This document shows, piece by piece, positions 44,616 through 53,459 of a DNA stretch of 64,000 nt (positions are counted from its first letter, which is position 1; each line of letters starts with the position of its first letter). The notes under the pieces were generated by a model. The model was given only the letters and a program-made list of their open reading frames with translations. It was not told the origin of the DNA and searched no databases. This stretch comes from Micromonospora sp. NBC_00389. Lineage in GTDB: Bacteria > Actinomycetota > Actinomycetes > Mycobacteriales > Micromonosporaceae. A program made the position numbers and the translations under genes. The DNA is taken from contig NZ_CP107947.1 in NCBI RefSeq assembly GCF_036059255.1, positions 4,588,001-4,652,000 on the forward strand, written 5' to 3'.

Positions 44616-44764
44616 CGGGTTCCTTCACTATTACGGGGTTGGATCGATCCGGCGCGACGCTCGTACGAACAGTAACGGTGTGACCTCGATACTCTTCGGC
44701 TCTAGTATCGGCCTGGACCGTAAGTTAATGTACGGCGAACCTGACTCCCCCGGAAGGATGCGAG
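44616..44764. promoter_or_regulatory. Divergent promoter region with three operator-like half-sites
   Basis: Between the oxidoreductase and the binding-protein gene lie CTATTACGG (44628-44636), AGTAACGGT (44671-44679) and GACCGTAAG (44716-44724). Each contains a TWACGGT/ACCGTWA-type core. GGAAGGATG at 44753-44761 is the ribosome-binding site of the rightward gene. Confidence 0.55.
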
Positions 44765-46006
44765 ATGAGTGTTCGCAAGAGCCTGTCGGCCGTCGCGGTG
44801 GCGCTCGTCGCCGCACTCGCGGCCACGGGTTGTGGCGGTTCCGGCTCCGGTGACTCCGGCAAGACCACCGTGACGATGTGGATATATCCGGTGATCGTCG
44901 ACGAGGCGAAGCACCGCGCGCACTGGGACGAGACCGTCAAGGCGTTCCAGTCCGCCAACCCGAACATCGAGGTCAAGACCGAGATCTTCCCCTGGGCCAA
45001 CCGGGACCAGGCGCTGGCCACCGCCATCGCCGGCAACAAGGGGCCCGACGTCGTCTACCTGATCCCCGACCAGCTGCCCAAGTACGCCCGCAACATCGAG
45101 CCGGTCGACAAGTACCTCGAGGACGCGGCCAAGAGCGACTACCACGAGAACGTGACGAAGTCGGTGAGCATCGACGGCAAGATGATGGGCGCGCCGATCC
45201 TCACCAGCGCCGCCACCCCGATCTGCAACAAGAAGGTCTTCGCCGCCGTCGGCGAGACGACCTACCCCACCAGCTGGAACGACCTGCTCACCCTGGCGCC
45301 GAAGTTCAAGGCCAAGGGCTACGACATCGCGGCGTACCCCGGTGACTCCAAGCAGACCCTGAACCAGACCTTCTACCCGCTGATGTGGTCGGCCGGCGGT
45401 GACGTGTTCAGCCCGGACGGCACGTCGGTCGCCTTCAACAGCGACGCCGCAAAGAAGGCGCTGACCTTCGTGAAGCAACTCGTCGACGGCGGCTACGTCG
45501 ACAAGAGCCTGATCACCAACGTCCCGTCGATCGAGCAGACCCGCATCGGCCAGAACAAGGTCGGCTGCGTCTGGCACGTGCCGGTGGCGGAGGTCGAAAA
45601 GCTGTGGGGCAAGGAGAACATCCAGGCCGTCCCGCACTTCACCGACGTCAAGCAGATCGGCTACGGCACCGTTGGCTCCCTGTCGATGCTGAAGGGCGCC
45701 AAGAACAAGGAGGCGGCCGGCAAGTGGATCGCCTTCGCGACCAACGCCGAGAACACCAAGAAGTACGACCTGGCCTCCAACTTCTTCTCCCCGCGGAAGT
45801 CCACCGGCACGCTCTACGCCGGTGACCCTGTCCTCAGTGTGCAGGAGCAGCAGGTAGCCACCAGCACCGTCGGCCCGCTGCACGAGAAGGCCCGGGACGT
45901 CCAGGGCGTCCTCTTCCCGGAGATCCAGGCCGCCCTGCTCGGCAAGAAGTCGGTGGAGCAGGCGCTCGACGACGCCGCGAAGGCCGCCGCTCCGCTGCTT
46001 CGCTGA
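44765..46006 (+). CDS. Sugar ABC transporter substrate-binding lipoprotein
   Basis: 413 residues. The lipobox ends at Cys 23 (LAATGC), and the mature part is an extracellular solute-binding protein of the MalE/UgpB type, with VTMWIYPVIVDEAKHRAHWD and FQSANPNIEVKTEIFPWANR. It should capture the mono- or oligosaccharide used by the locus. No ATPase is encoded; as in many actinomycetes a shared MsiK-type ATPase elsewhere is likely. It is the first gene of an operon that runs to 49832. Confidence 0.9.
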   Translation: MSVRKSLSAVAVALVAALAATGCGGSGSGDSGKTTVTMWIYPVIVDEAKHRAHWDETVKAFQSANPNIEVKTEIFPWANRDQALATAIAGNKGPDVVYLIPDQLPKYARNIEPVDKYLEDAAKSDYHENVTKSVSIDGKMMGAPILTSAATPICNKKVFAAVGETTYPTSWNDLLTLAPKFKAKGYDIAAYPGDSKQTLNQTFYPLMWSAGGDVFSPDGTSVAFNSDAAKKALTFVKQLVDGGYVDKSLITNVPSIEQTRIGQNKVGCVWHVPVAEVEKLWGKENIQAVPHFTDVKQIGYGTVGSLSMLKGAKNKEAAGKWIAFATNAENTKKYDLASNFFSPRKSTGTLYAGDPVLSVQEQQVATSTVGPLHEKARDVQGVLFPEIQAALLGKKSVEQALDDAAKAAAPLLR

Positions 46007-46068
46007 TCCTGGCGCGGCTCGCGGTGGGCGTACCCTGCCCACCGCGAGCCGCCGAGAAAGGTTGTCAG

Positions 46069-46998
46069 ATGGTTGCACTACCGGAGAGCCAGGTCCGGCG
46101 GCCACGCCGGCCGGGGAGCGAGGTTCGGCGCCTCCGCCGGCCGTCGGCCCGTGAGGCCGGCACGGCCCTGCTGTTCGTCCTGCCGTTCCTGCTGCTCTTC
46201 GCCATCTTCCGGTTCGGGCCGGCGATCGCCGGGGTGATCCTCGGCTTCACCGACTACACCATCGGCGGTGACACGAGCTGGGCCGGCCTGGAGAACTTCC
46301 GCCGACTCGTCGACGACCCGACCTTCTGGTCGGCGCTGCGCGTCACGGTCGTCTTCACCGCGCTGTCCGTACCCCTGTCGATGCTGGCCTCCCTCGGCAT
46401 GGCACTGCTGACCCGCCGCGCCTTTCGCGGCGCGAAGCTCTTCCGGTCCATCTTCTTCCTGCCCGTGGTGACCAGCCTGGTCCTCGCCGGGGTGGTCTTC
46501 ACCTGGGTCTTCGCCGACGGTGGGCCGTGGTCGCGGGCGATGGGCGCGCTGGGCCTGCCGGCCGGCTCCTGGCTCGCCGACAGCGCGCTGGTGGTGCCGG
46601 CCCTGGTGCTGGTATCGGTCTGGTCCCGCTTCGGCTACGGCATGCTCATCCTGCTCGCCCGGCTCCAGGACATCCCGGCGGAGCTGGAGGAGGCGGCGCT
46701 GACCGACGGCGCCTCGGCCTGGCAGCGCTTCCGGTACGTCACGCTGCCACAGCTGCGGCCCGCGCTGTTCTTCGTCGCCATCATCGAGACCACCGTGTCG
46801 TTCCAGGTCTTCGACATGATCTACGTGATGACCGGCGGCGGGCCGGTCCGCTCCAGCTACAGCCTCGTCTACCTGCTCTACGACCAGGGGTTCAAGTACT
46901 TCGACCTGGGCTACGCCAGCGCGGTCGGGGTCGCCCTGTTCGTGATGACGATCGTCGTGGCGCTGATACAGCGGCTGACCCTGGGGAGGGAAGAATGA
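46069..46998 (+). CDS. Sugar ABC transporter permease (MalF-like)
   Basis: 309 residues with six transmembrane segments and the EAA loop LEEAALTDGASAWQRF. The ATG at 46069 follows GAGAAAGG by 7 bp; the N-terminal 30 residues are strongly basic and cytoplasmic. The stop overlaps the next permease by 4 bp. It forms a heterodimer with the product of 46995-47894. Confidence 0.9.
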   Translation: MVALPESQVRRPRRPGSEVRRLRRPSAREAGTALLFVLPFLLLFAIFRFGPAIAGVILGFTDYTIGGDTSWAGLENFRRLVDDPTFWSALRVTVVFTALSVPLSMLASLGMALLTRRAFRGAKLFRSIFFLPVVTSLVLAGVVFTWVFADGGPWSRAMGALGLPAGSWLADSALVVPALVLVSVWSRFGYGMLILLARLQDIPAELEEAALTDGASAWQRFRYVTLPQLRPALFFVAIIETTVSFQVFDMIYVMTGGGPVRSSYSLVYLLYDQGFKYFDLGYASAVGVALFVMTIVVALIQRLTLGREE

Positions 46999-47894
46999 CC
47001 GACACCATCACGCCCCCGGCCACCGCCGCGCCGGCCACCGAACGGCCCCGGCGCGCCCGGCGTCCCTACCTCGCGGACCGGGCCGGCCGGGGCTGGGTGA
47101 TCGGGCGTACCGCGCTGCTGCTGGCTGGTGCCGTGCTCACCCTCTTCCCCTTCTACGCGATGGTCGTGTTGTCGCTCAAGCCGACCGGGCCGGTCACCTT
47201 CCCGGACAGTCTGCTGCCCTGGCCGTTCTCCACCGAGGCGTACGACCAGGTCATCGGTGCCAAGAGCGTGCTGCGCTGGATGGGGAACACGCTCGTCTAC
47301 TCGGTGGTGTCGGTCGTCGGCGTGCTGCTGTTCGCCTCGATGGCCGGCTACGCCTTCGCCAAGAAGCGATTCCCGGGCAAGGAGACGATGTTCTGGTCGT
47401 TCCTGGCGATGCTGATGGTGCCGTACCACGTCACAATGATCCCGACCTTCATCATCATCTCCGAGCTGAACGGCGTGGACACCTACTGGGGCATGATCGT
47501 GCCGACGCTGGCCAACGCCCAGGCGGTCTTCCTCATGCGCCAGTTCATCGCGTCGCTGCCCGACTCGCTGTTCGAGGCGGCCCGTTTGGACGGCTGCTCC
47601 GAGTGGCGGGTGTACGTCTCGATCGTGCTGCCGCTGATCAAGCCGATCCTGGCCACGCTGGGCGTCTTCGTCTTCCTCTGGCACTGGAACGACTTCCTGT
47701 GGCCGCTCATCGTCGGGCAGAGCCTCGACATGCGGACCCTCACCACCGGCATCGCCTCGCTGCAACAGGAGAACGTGCCGTTGAACATGCTGCTCGCCGG
47801 ATCGGTGGTGGCGTTCGTGCCCATCTTCATGGCCTACCTGATTGGCCAGCGGTACTTCCAGGAGGGCGTCTCCACCACGGGCATCAAGGGGTGA
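46995..47894 (+). CDS. Sugar ABC transporter permease (MalG-like)
   Basis: 299 residues, six transmembrane segments, EAA loop LFEAARLDGCSEWRVY. The typical MalG segment NTLVYSVVSVVGVLLFASMAGYAFAKKRF is visible in parts (NTLVYSVVSV; GYAFAKKRFPG). The ATG overlaps the preceding stop (ATGA), and its own stop overlaps the next GTG (GTGA), so translation is chained. Confidence 0.9.
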   Translation: MTDTITPPATAAPATERPRRARRPYLADRAGRGWVIGRTALLLAGAVLTLFPFYAMVVLSLKPTGPVTFPDSLLPWPFSTEAYDQVIGAKSVLRWMGNTLVYSVVSVVGVLLFASMAGYAFAKKRFPGKETMFWSFLAMLMVPYHVTMIPTFIIISELNGVDTYWGMIVPTLANAQAVFLMRQFIASLPDSLFEAARLDGCSEWRVYVSIVLPLIKPILATLGVFVFLWHWNDFLWPLIVGQSLDMRTLTTGIASLQQENVPLNMLLAGSVVAFVPIFMAYLIGQRYFQEGVSTTGIKG

Positions 47895-48895
47895 GCGTCA
47901 TCGCCGTGGCGGCGACGCCGTACGTCCGCGAGCTGTTCCTCGACCCCGACACCTGGGCCGCGCTGCAGCGCCTCGGCGAGGTGCGGCTGCCCGCCGACCG
48001 CGCCGACGTGGGCGACGAGGCCGTGCTCGCGGGACTGCTCGCCGACGCCGACGTCGTCGTCACCGGCTGGGGAACCGCACCGCTGACGGCCGCGGCGCTC
48101 GCCGCCGCGCCACGGCTGCGGCTGCTCGCGCACACCGGGGCCAGCGTGAAACCGTTCGTCACCCCGGAGAGCTTCGCCCGCGGGGTACGCGTCACCCAGG
48201 CCGGCGACGCGATGGCGTACGCAGTGGGGGAGCAGGCCCTCGCGTTGACCCTCGCGCTGCTGCACCGGCTGCACCGGTTCGACCACGCGCTGCGCACCGG
48301 CGCCGACTGGGCGAGCGCGAAGGGCGCCCCGCCCCGCCGGGAGCTGCGCGGCGCGACGGTCGGGGTGGTCGGCGCGTCCCGGACCGGCCGGGCGTACCTC
48401 GGCCTGGTGCGGGCGCTCGGAGCGCGGATGCTCGTGGCCGACCCCTACCTGTCCGGCGCGGAGGCCGTGACGCTGGGCGTCGAGCGGGTCGGCCTCGACG
48501 AGCTGCTCGCCCGCAGCCTGGTGGTCTCCCTGCATGCTCCGGTGCTGCCGGAGACCGCCGGGATGATCGGGAAACGCGAGCTCGCCCTGCTGCCGGACGG
48601 GGCGCTGCTGGTCAACACCGCCCGCTCGGCGCTGGTGGACGAGGCCGCGCTGCTGGCCGCGCTGCGCACCGGCCGGATCGACGCCGCGCTGGACGTCTTC
48701 GACGCCGAGCCGCTGCCGGTCGACCATCCGCTCCGCGGGCTGCCGAACGTGCTGCTGACGCCGCACGAGGCGGCCGGGACGGTGGAGTCGCGGCGGCGGG
48801 CCGGCGCGATCGTGGTGGCCGAGATCGACCGGTTCCTCCGCGGGCGGCCGCTGGCCCACGAGGTGCGGCCGGAGCAGCTCGACCGGACGGGCTGA
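47891..48895 (+). CDS. D-2-hydroxyacid dehydrogenase family protein
   Basis: 334 residues. The NAD-binding segment is VGVVGASRTGRAYLG, in which the usual GxGxxG is GASRTG. Catalytic residues follow in LVNTARSALVDEAALL (Arg), DVFDAEPLP (Glu) and LLTPHEAAGT (His). The family interconverts 2-hydroxy and 2-keto acids. It starts with a GTG overlapping the permease stop. In this operon it probably acts on an acid derived from the imported sugar. Confidence 0.85.
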   Translation: MSVIAVAATPYVRELFLDPDTWAALQRLGEVRLPADRADVGDEAVLAGLLADADVVVTGWGTAPLTAAALAAAPRLRLLAHTGASVKPFVTPESFARGVRVTQAGDAMAYAVGEQALALTLALLHRLHRFDHALRTGADWASAKGAPPRRELRGATVGVVGASRTGRAYLGLVRALGARMLVADPYLSGAEAVTLGVERVGLDELLARSLVVSLHAPVLPETAGMIGKRELALLPDGALLVNTARSALVDEAALLAALRTGRIDAALDVFDAEPLPVDHPLRGLPNVLLTPHEAAGTVESRRRAGAIVVAEIDRFLRGRPLAHEVRPEQLDRTG

Positions 48896-48950
48896 CCCGG
48901 GCTGACCTGCGCTGGCGCAGCCGGAGACCGGAGAAGTAGCCTCTGCGCTC

Positions 48951-49832
48951 ATGCGCATCGCTCTGGCCGGACTCGCCACCAGTCACCCCTACACCGACGC
49001 CCGCGCGCTGCGTGACCACGCGGAGCTGGTGGTGTGGGAGCCCGATCCGCAGCGGCTGGCCCGGTTCCGAGCCGAGCAGCCGGACGTCGCCGTGGCGCCG
49101 GACCTGGCCGCGCTGCTGGCGACCGGCCCGGACGGTGTGGTGCTCACCGTCCCGACCCCCGACGTGCCGGACGCGCTGGCCCGGGTGCTGGCCCGCGAGC
49201 TGCCCTGCTTCGTCAACAAGCCGGCCGCCGCGACCCTCGGGCAGCTCGACCGGTTGGAACGCGTCGTGCAGCGAGCGCCCGAGCTCGTGTTCACCTCCTC
49301 GGTGCTGCGCTTCGCGCCGGACTTCGTGGCGTTCGACCTGCCGCGCGACGAGGTGCTGTCGGTCCGGGCCACGGTGCGGCACGATGTCGGCCTCTGGGCC
49401 ACCGGCTACAACCCGTGGCAGGACGACCCGGCGGTGGGTGGCGGCACGCTGGTGATGATGGGACTGCACGGCGTGGAGCTGCTGGTCGCGCTGCTCGGGC
49501 CGGCGGTACGGCTGGTCGGGGCCGCGGGCACCGTACGCCGGCACCGGGGACTGCGCTCCGAGGACACCGGGCTGCTGGCGCTGCAGTGGGAGGACGGGGT
49601 GCCCGGCGCGGTCGAGGTGCTCGGGGTCAGCGAGGGCGAGGCGTACGAGGTGACCGTCCACACCGGCGGTGGGGAGCAGCGGGTGGTGCTGCGCGGCGGC
49701 CCGGACCAGCTCGGCTACCGGGCCACCATCGACGCGTTCCTGGGCATGGTCCGGGGTGGGCCGAGCCCGGTGCCGTGGGCGCAGACCCGGGCCGTGCTGG
49801 GCCTTCTCGCCGCGGCGCGCGCCACGGCCTGA
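48951..49832 (+). CDS. Gfo/Idh/MocA-family oxidoreductase (B)
   Basis: 293 residues, shorter than protein A. The N-terminus MRIALAGLATSHPYTDAR is a modified Rossmann loop, and CFVNKPAAATLGQLDRL has NKP in place of the usual EKP, keeping the catalytic Lys. The C-terminal part has HDVGLWATGYNPWQDDPAVGGG in the substrate region. It closes the transport operon. The reaction is probably dehydrogenation of a sugar or of an intermediate. Confidence 0.8.
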   Translation: MRIALAGLATSHPYTDARALRDHAELVVWEPDPQRLARFRAEQPDVAVAPDLAALLATGPDGVVLTVPTPDVPDALARVLARELPCFVNKPAAATLGQLDRLERVVQRAPELVFTSSVLRFAPDFVAFDLPRDEVLSVRATVRHDVGLWATGYNPWQDDPAVGGGTLVMMGLHGVELLVALLGPAVRLVGAAGTVRRHRGLRSEDTGLLALQWEDGVPGAVEVLGVSEGEAYEVTVHTGGGEQRVVLRGGPDQLGYRATIDAFLGMVRGGPSPVPWAQTRAVLGLLAAARATA

Positions 49833-49981
49833 CACCGCGCAGCCCGTCCGGCCGCCCCGGCATGACACCGCGCAGCCGGCCGCTTGCCCCTGAGGTGCGA
49901 ACCGGACGGCCGGTTCGCCGTGCCCGTCGAGCCCGCGCCGGTCGACCCACCTCCCCGGACACCTTGACGCTCCCGTGGCCG

Positions 49982-50007
49982 GAAGTTACGGTCATGACCG
50001 TTACTTC
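49982..50007. promoter_or_regulatory. Near-perfect operator palindrome
   Basis: Two copies of GAAGTWACGGTCA meet tail to tail at CATG, with 12 or 13 of 13 positions per arm matching; only the W position differs between arms. It lies 18 bp before the start at 50025. It is the clearest member of the TWACGGT set around this locus and a likely site for the regulator at 52158-53378. Confidence 0.75.
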
Positions 50008-50024
50008 GGAAGGGGTGTGGTGGC

Positions 50025-51041
50025 ATGCGTACCGTGGCGGACCTGGAGGAGCGGCTCTCCCGCCCGCGGGACGTCCTGGTGGACGACCTGCGCAAGCTCG
50101 ACGGCGACATCCTGGTCCTCGGCGCGGGCGGCAAGCTGGGGCCCAGCCTGGTGCGGCTGGCGCTGCGGGGGGTCGCGGCGGCGGGCACCGGCGCGCGGGT
50201 CGTCGCCGTGTCACGCTTCTCCGAGGCCGGCTTGGCCGACGCGCTGCGCGATGAGGGCGCCGAGGTGGTCGAGGCGGACGTCGCCGACGACGCCATGCTG
50301 GCCGCGCTGCCCGACGCGGCGAACGTCGTCTTCCTGGTCGGTGCCAAGTTCGGCACCTCCGGCCGGGAGCACGCCACCTGGGCCACCAACACCTACCTGC
50401 CGGGCCGGGTCGCGCAGCGCTTCGCCGGGTCGCGCCTGGTGGCGCTGAGCACCGGCAACGTCTACCCGCTCGTGCCGGTGACCGCCGGCGGCTGCGTCGA
50501 GCAGACCCCGGTCCAGCCGGTCGGCGAGTACGCGATGTCCTGCCTGGGCCGCGAGCGCATCCTCACCAACTTCGCGCTGCGCGACGACACCCCGCTGGCC
50601 CTGATCCGCCTCAACTACGCCGTCGAGATGCGCTACGGCGTGCTCGTGGACATCGCCCGCGCCGTGCACGCCGGCCAGGCGGTGGACCTCACCATGGGAC
50701 ACGCCAACGTCGTCTGGCAGGGCTACGCCAACGAGGTCGTCCTGCGCTCCCTGCACCACACAGCCACACCGCCGTTCGTGCTGAACCTGACCGGGCCGGA
50801 GCTGGTCTCGGTCCGCCAGGTAGCCGCCGCGGTCGCCGCGCGGCTGGGCCGCGAGCCGATCCTCACCGGCACCGAGGCGCCGACCGCGCTGCTGTCCAAC
50901 GCCCAGCTTTGCCACGGCCTGTTCGGCTACCCCGACGTACCCCTCGCCGAGCTGATCGAGCTGACGGCGGACTGGGTCGCCGACGGCCAGCCCCTGCTCG
51001 ACAAGCCGACCGGCTTCCAGCGCCGCGACGGCAAGTTCTAG
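50025..51041 (+). CDS. NAD-dependent epimerase/dehydratase-like SDR
   Basis: 338 residues. Rossmann motif ILVLGAGGKLGPSLVRLAL, then VFLVGAKFGTSG and LVALSTGNVYPLVPV as in extended SDRs. The usual YxxxK is replaced: the segment is VGEYAMSCLGRERIL, where Tyr is present but Lys is not at +4. It therefore may be inactive in the classical sense or use another base. GGAAGGGG lies upstream. It begins a two-gene unit with the aldolase-type gene, directly after the palindrome. Confidence 0.75.
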   Translation: MRTVADLEERLSRPRDVLVDDLRKLDGDILVLGAGGKLGPSLVRLALRGVAAAGTGARVVAVSRFSEAGLADALRDEGAEVVEADVADDAMLAALPDAANVVFLVGAKFGTSGREHATWATNTYLPGRVAQRFAGSRLVALSTGNVYPLVPVTAGGCVEQTPVQPVGEYAMSCLGRERILTNFALRDDTPLALIRLNYAVEMRYGVLVDIARAVHAGQAVDLTMGHANVVWQGYANEVVLRSLHHTATPPFVLNLTGPELVSVRQVAAAVAARLGREPILTGTEAPTALLSNAQLCHGLFGYPDVPLAELIELTADWVADGQPLLDKPTGFQRRDGKF

Positions 51042-51049
51042 GAGAGACC

Positions 51050-52105
51050 GTGTTGACCGCATCGAGCACCCGACAGGCCGCCGCGCTGGCCCGGTTCCGG
51101 CACGGGTGCGTCATCCCCGCCCATCCGCTCGCCCTGGACGCCGACCGCAAGCTCGACGAGCGCCGGCAGCGGGCGTTGACCCGCTACTACCTCGCCTCCG
51201 GCGCTGGCGGCATCGCCGTCGGCGTGCACACCACCCAGTTCGCCATCCACGACCCGGAGGTGGGCCTGCTCGCCCCGGTGCTGGAACTGGCCGCCGAGAC
51301 CGCGGCCGGCTCGGACGCGATCCTGGTCGCCGGGGCCTGCGGGGACACCGCGCAGGCCGTCGCCGAGGCGGAGCTGGCGGCCTCGCTCGGCTACCACATG
51401 GTGCTGCTGTCGCCGTACGGGCCGCTGGACGAGGACGCTCTCGTCGAACGGGCCCGGGCGGTCGGCGAGGTGCTGCCGGTGATCGGCTTCTACCTGCAGC
51501 CGGCCGTCGGCGGCCGGGTGCTGTCCCGGCACTTCTGGGCCCGGCTGGCCGCCCTCGATTCGGTGGTCGGGATCAAGGTGGCGCCGTTCGACCGCTACCG
51601 CACGCTCGACGTGCTGCACGGCGTCTGCGCGGCCGGCCGCAACGGCGACCTCGCCCTCTACACCGGCAACGACGACCACATCCTGGCCGACCTGGTGGCG
51701 CCGCACCGGGTCGTCGTCGACAGGCGGGCGGTGGAGGTCGAGTTCGTCGGCGGCCTGCTCGGCCAGTGGGCGGTCTGGGCGCGCACCGCGGTGACCCTGC
51801 TGGACGAGGCCCGGCGGGCCCGGGCCGGTGACGACACCGCGCTGCGCCGGCTGCTCACCCTGGACGGTCACCTGACCGACGCCAACGCGGCCATCTTCGA
51901 CGCCGCCAACGGCTACCACGGCTGCATTCCCGGCATCCACGAGGTGCTGCGCCGGCAGGGCCTGCTGGCCGGCCGGTGGTGCCTGGACCCGGACGAGGAG
52001 CTCTCGCCGGGACAGCTCGCCGAACTCGACCGGGTGCACCGGGCCTACCAGCACCTGCGCGACGACGACTTCGTCGCCGAGCACCTGGACGAGTGGCTGT
52101 CCTGA
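51050..52105 (+). CDS. Dihydrodipicolinate synthase-family aldolase/lyase (A)
   Basis: 351 residues from a GTG with GGAGAGA upstream. The TIM-barrel DHDPS pattern is present, with the Schiff-base Lys in VVGIKVAPFDRYRT. The first part (HGCVIPAHPLALDADRKLDE) and the long C-terminus are not typical of DapA, so it is probably a sugar-acid aldolase or dehydratase relative. It follows the SDR after 8 bp. Confidence 0.8.
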   Translation: MLTASSTRQAAALARFRHGCVIPAHPLALDADRKLDERRQRALTRYYLASGAGGIAVGVHTTQFAIHDPEVGLLAPVLELAAETAAGSDAILVAGACGDTAQAVAEAELAASLGYHMVLLSPYGPLDEDALVERARAVGEVLPVIGFYLQPAVGGRVLSRHFWARLAALDSVVGIKVAPFDRYRTLDVLHGVCAAGRNGDLALYTGNDDHILADLVAPHRVVVDRRAVEVEFVGGLLGQWAVWARTAVTLLDEARRARAGDDTALRRLLTLDGHLTDANAAIFDAANGYHGCIPGIHEVLRRQGLLAGRWCLDPDEELSPGQLAELDRVHRAYQHLRDDDFVAEHLDEWLS

Positions 52106-52118
52106 CGCGTGCCGAGAG

Positions 52119-52154
52119 GATCCGGTCCACGTCGACGGGGGCGTGGACCGGATC
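52119..52154. terminator. Hairpin between convergent genes
   Basis: Arms GATCCGGTCCACG and CGTGGACCGGATC are perfectly complementary around a 10-nt loop. It separates the aldolase gene from the regulator gene. Confidence 0.85.
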
Positions 52155-52157
52155 GTC

Positions 52158-53378
52158 TCAGAGGGTCAGCCGGTAGAGCGTCAGCGGGCGGCCGCTGGTG
52201 CCGGAGGCGAGGTTGCCGGTCCGCTCGGCCAGGCCGGCCAGCTCCAGCCGGTGCAGCATCCGCCGGGCGGTGCGTTGCTGCACGCGCAGCTGGTCGGCCA
52301 CCTCCCGGCTGGTCAGCGGCTCGTCGCCGACCGTCGTGCGCACCTCCCGCAGCCGCAGCAGGGTGGGCACCGACAGGCCGACCCGCTGGGCGATGACGGC
52401 CAGGTTCACCTCCGACGGCGGCGGGGCCGGCGTGGTCGACTCGAGCACGATGTCGGTCTCGCCGCGCAGCGACAGCACCGCCGTGGTCGGGCCGACCCGG
52501 CGCGCCCGGCTCAGCGCCCGCCGCGCCAGGTTCTCCGCCTCCGCGGCGCTGCGTCCCAGGCCGAAGCCGATCTGCACGGTCTCGTGCCGGTCGGCGAGGC
52601 GGCGCAGCATCGGCAGCGCGGTGAACCCGCCGGTCGCGTCGTGCAGCGGGCCACGGGTGGTGACTATGAGGTACGTGTCCGGGGCGAACCGCGCGAGCGT
52701 GCCCCCGAGCCCGGCGACCTCCTTGAGCAGCCCGTCGTCGCCGTCGGAGAGGTTGGCCAGGCCGAGCGCGATCTGGGCGTCCTCCTGGGCCTGGCTGCCC
52801 ACCTGCAGCAGCAGCTGGCGCAGCGCCGTGCGGACCGAGTGGTTCGACGGGGCTAGGCGGAACGCCGGCATCTCGTGGCGCAGCACCTCGTACACCGAGC
52901 TGATGCAGGTGACCGCGACGTCCGCGCCGGCCTTGCGCTGCCGCTGGTGGAATGCCACCACGTCCTCCGAGCTGAGGCCGCTGCGGTACGGCAGCGACCG
53001 GACCCGGTCCATCGGCAGGACCGCCTCGCCGAAGGTGGTCGCGACGTCGGCGCCGGTGACGGTGTCGATCGACATCCGGGTGACGTCGTGCCCGGCGCGC
53101 AACAACCGCACGGCGGCCTGGAGCAGCGTCGCTCCGGTGTAGTCGACGAAGACCGCCGGACGGTTGAGCGAGTTCGCCTCCCGGGCGAGGGTGTAGGGCA
53201 CCACGCCGGTGAACAGCCACGCGTCCACCTGGCCGGCGTGCGCCTCGACGATCGCCGGGGCCTGCGACTCGTGGTCGTAGTGCAGCCGGCGGGCGGTGAC
53301 GCCGGGCTGCTCCTCGCAGGTCGCGGCCACGTCGTCGACTAGGTCGTGCGGACCGATGACCCCGATCTCGATGGTCAC
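52158..53378 (-). CDS. Transcriptional regulator with unusual sensor architecture
   Basis: 406 residues from a GTG at 53378 with AGGAGG 5 bp upstream. Residues 1-180 form an alpha/beta sensor-like part (VTIEIGVIGPHDLVDDVAAT, then DAWLFTGVVPYTLAREA). The middle (about 190-310) reads APDTYLIVTTRGPLHDATGG and VQIGFGLGRSAAEAENLARR, reminiscent of a nucleotide-cyclase/GGDEF-like fold. The C-terminal 80 residues are a winged helix (LTSREVADQLRVQQRTARRM). I do not recognise a named family. It is divergent from the DegT operon, and the shared gap has TWACGGT-like sites. Confidence 0.65.
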   Translation of the reverse strand: MTIEIGVIGPHDLVDDVAATCEEQPGVTARRLHYDHESQAPAIVEAHAGQVDAWLFTGVVPYTLAREANSLNRPAVFVDYTGATLLQAAVRLLRAGHDVTRMSIDTVTGADVATTFGEAVLPMDRVRSLPYRSGLSSEDVVAFHQRQRKAGADVAVTCISSVYEVLRHEMPAFRLAPSNHSVRTALRQLLLQVGSQAQEDAQIALGLANLSDGDDGLLKEVAGLGGTLARFAPDTYLIVTTRGPLHDATGGFTALPMLRRLADRHETVQIGFGLGRSAAEAENLARRALSRARRVGPTTAVLSLRGETDIVLESTTPAPPPSEVNLAVIAQRVGLSVPTLLRLREVRTTVGDEPLTSREVADQLRVQQRTARRMLHRLELAGLAERTGNLASGTSGRPLTLYRLTL

Positions 53379-53415
53379 CGCTGCCTCCTGTCGGGGGTTG
53401 CATTGTTCGCAGCAC

Positions 53416-53445
53416 AAGATTACGGTCAGGCCCGGTATTACTGTA
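53416..53445. promoter_or_regulatory. Operator-like inverted pair upstream of regulator and DegT operon
   Basis: ATTACGGT at 53419-53426 faces GGTATTAC at 53434-53441 in the 81-bp divergent gap. They are degenerate copies of the arms of the palindrome at 49982. One site could control both the regulator and the rightward operon. Confidence 0.55.
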
Positions 53446-53459
53446 GCCCGGGAGGGTAC

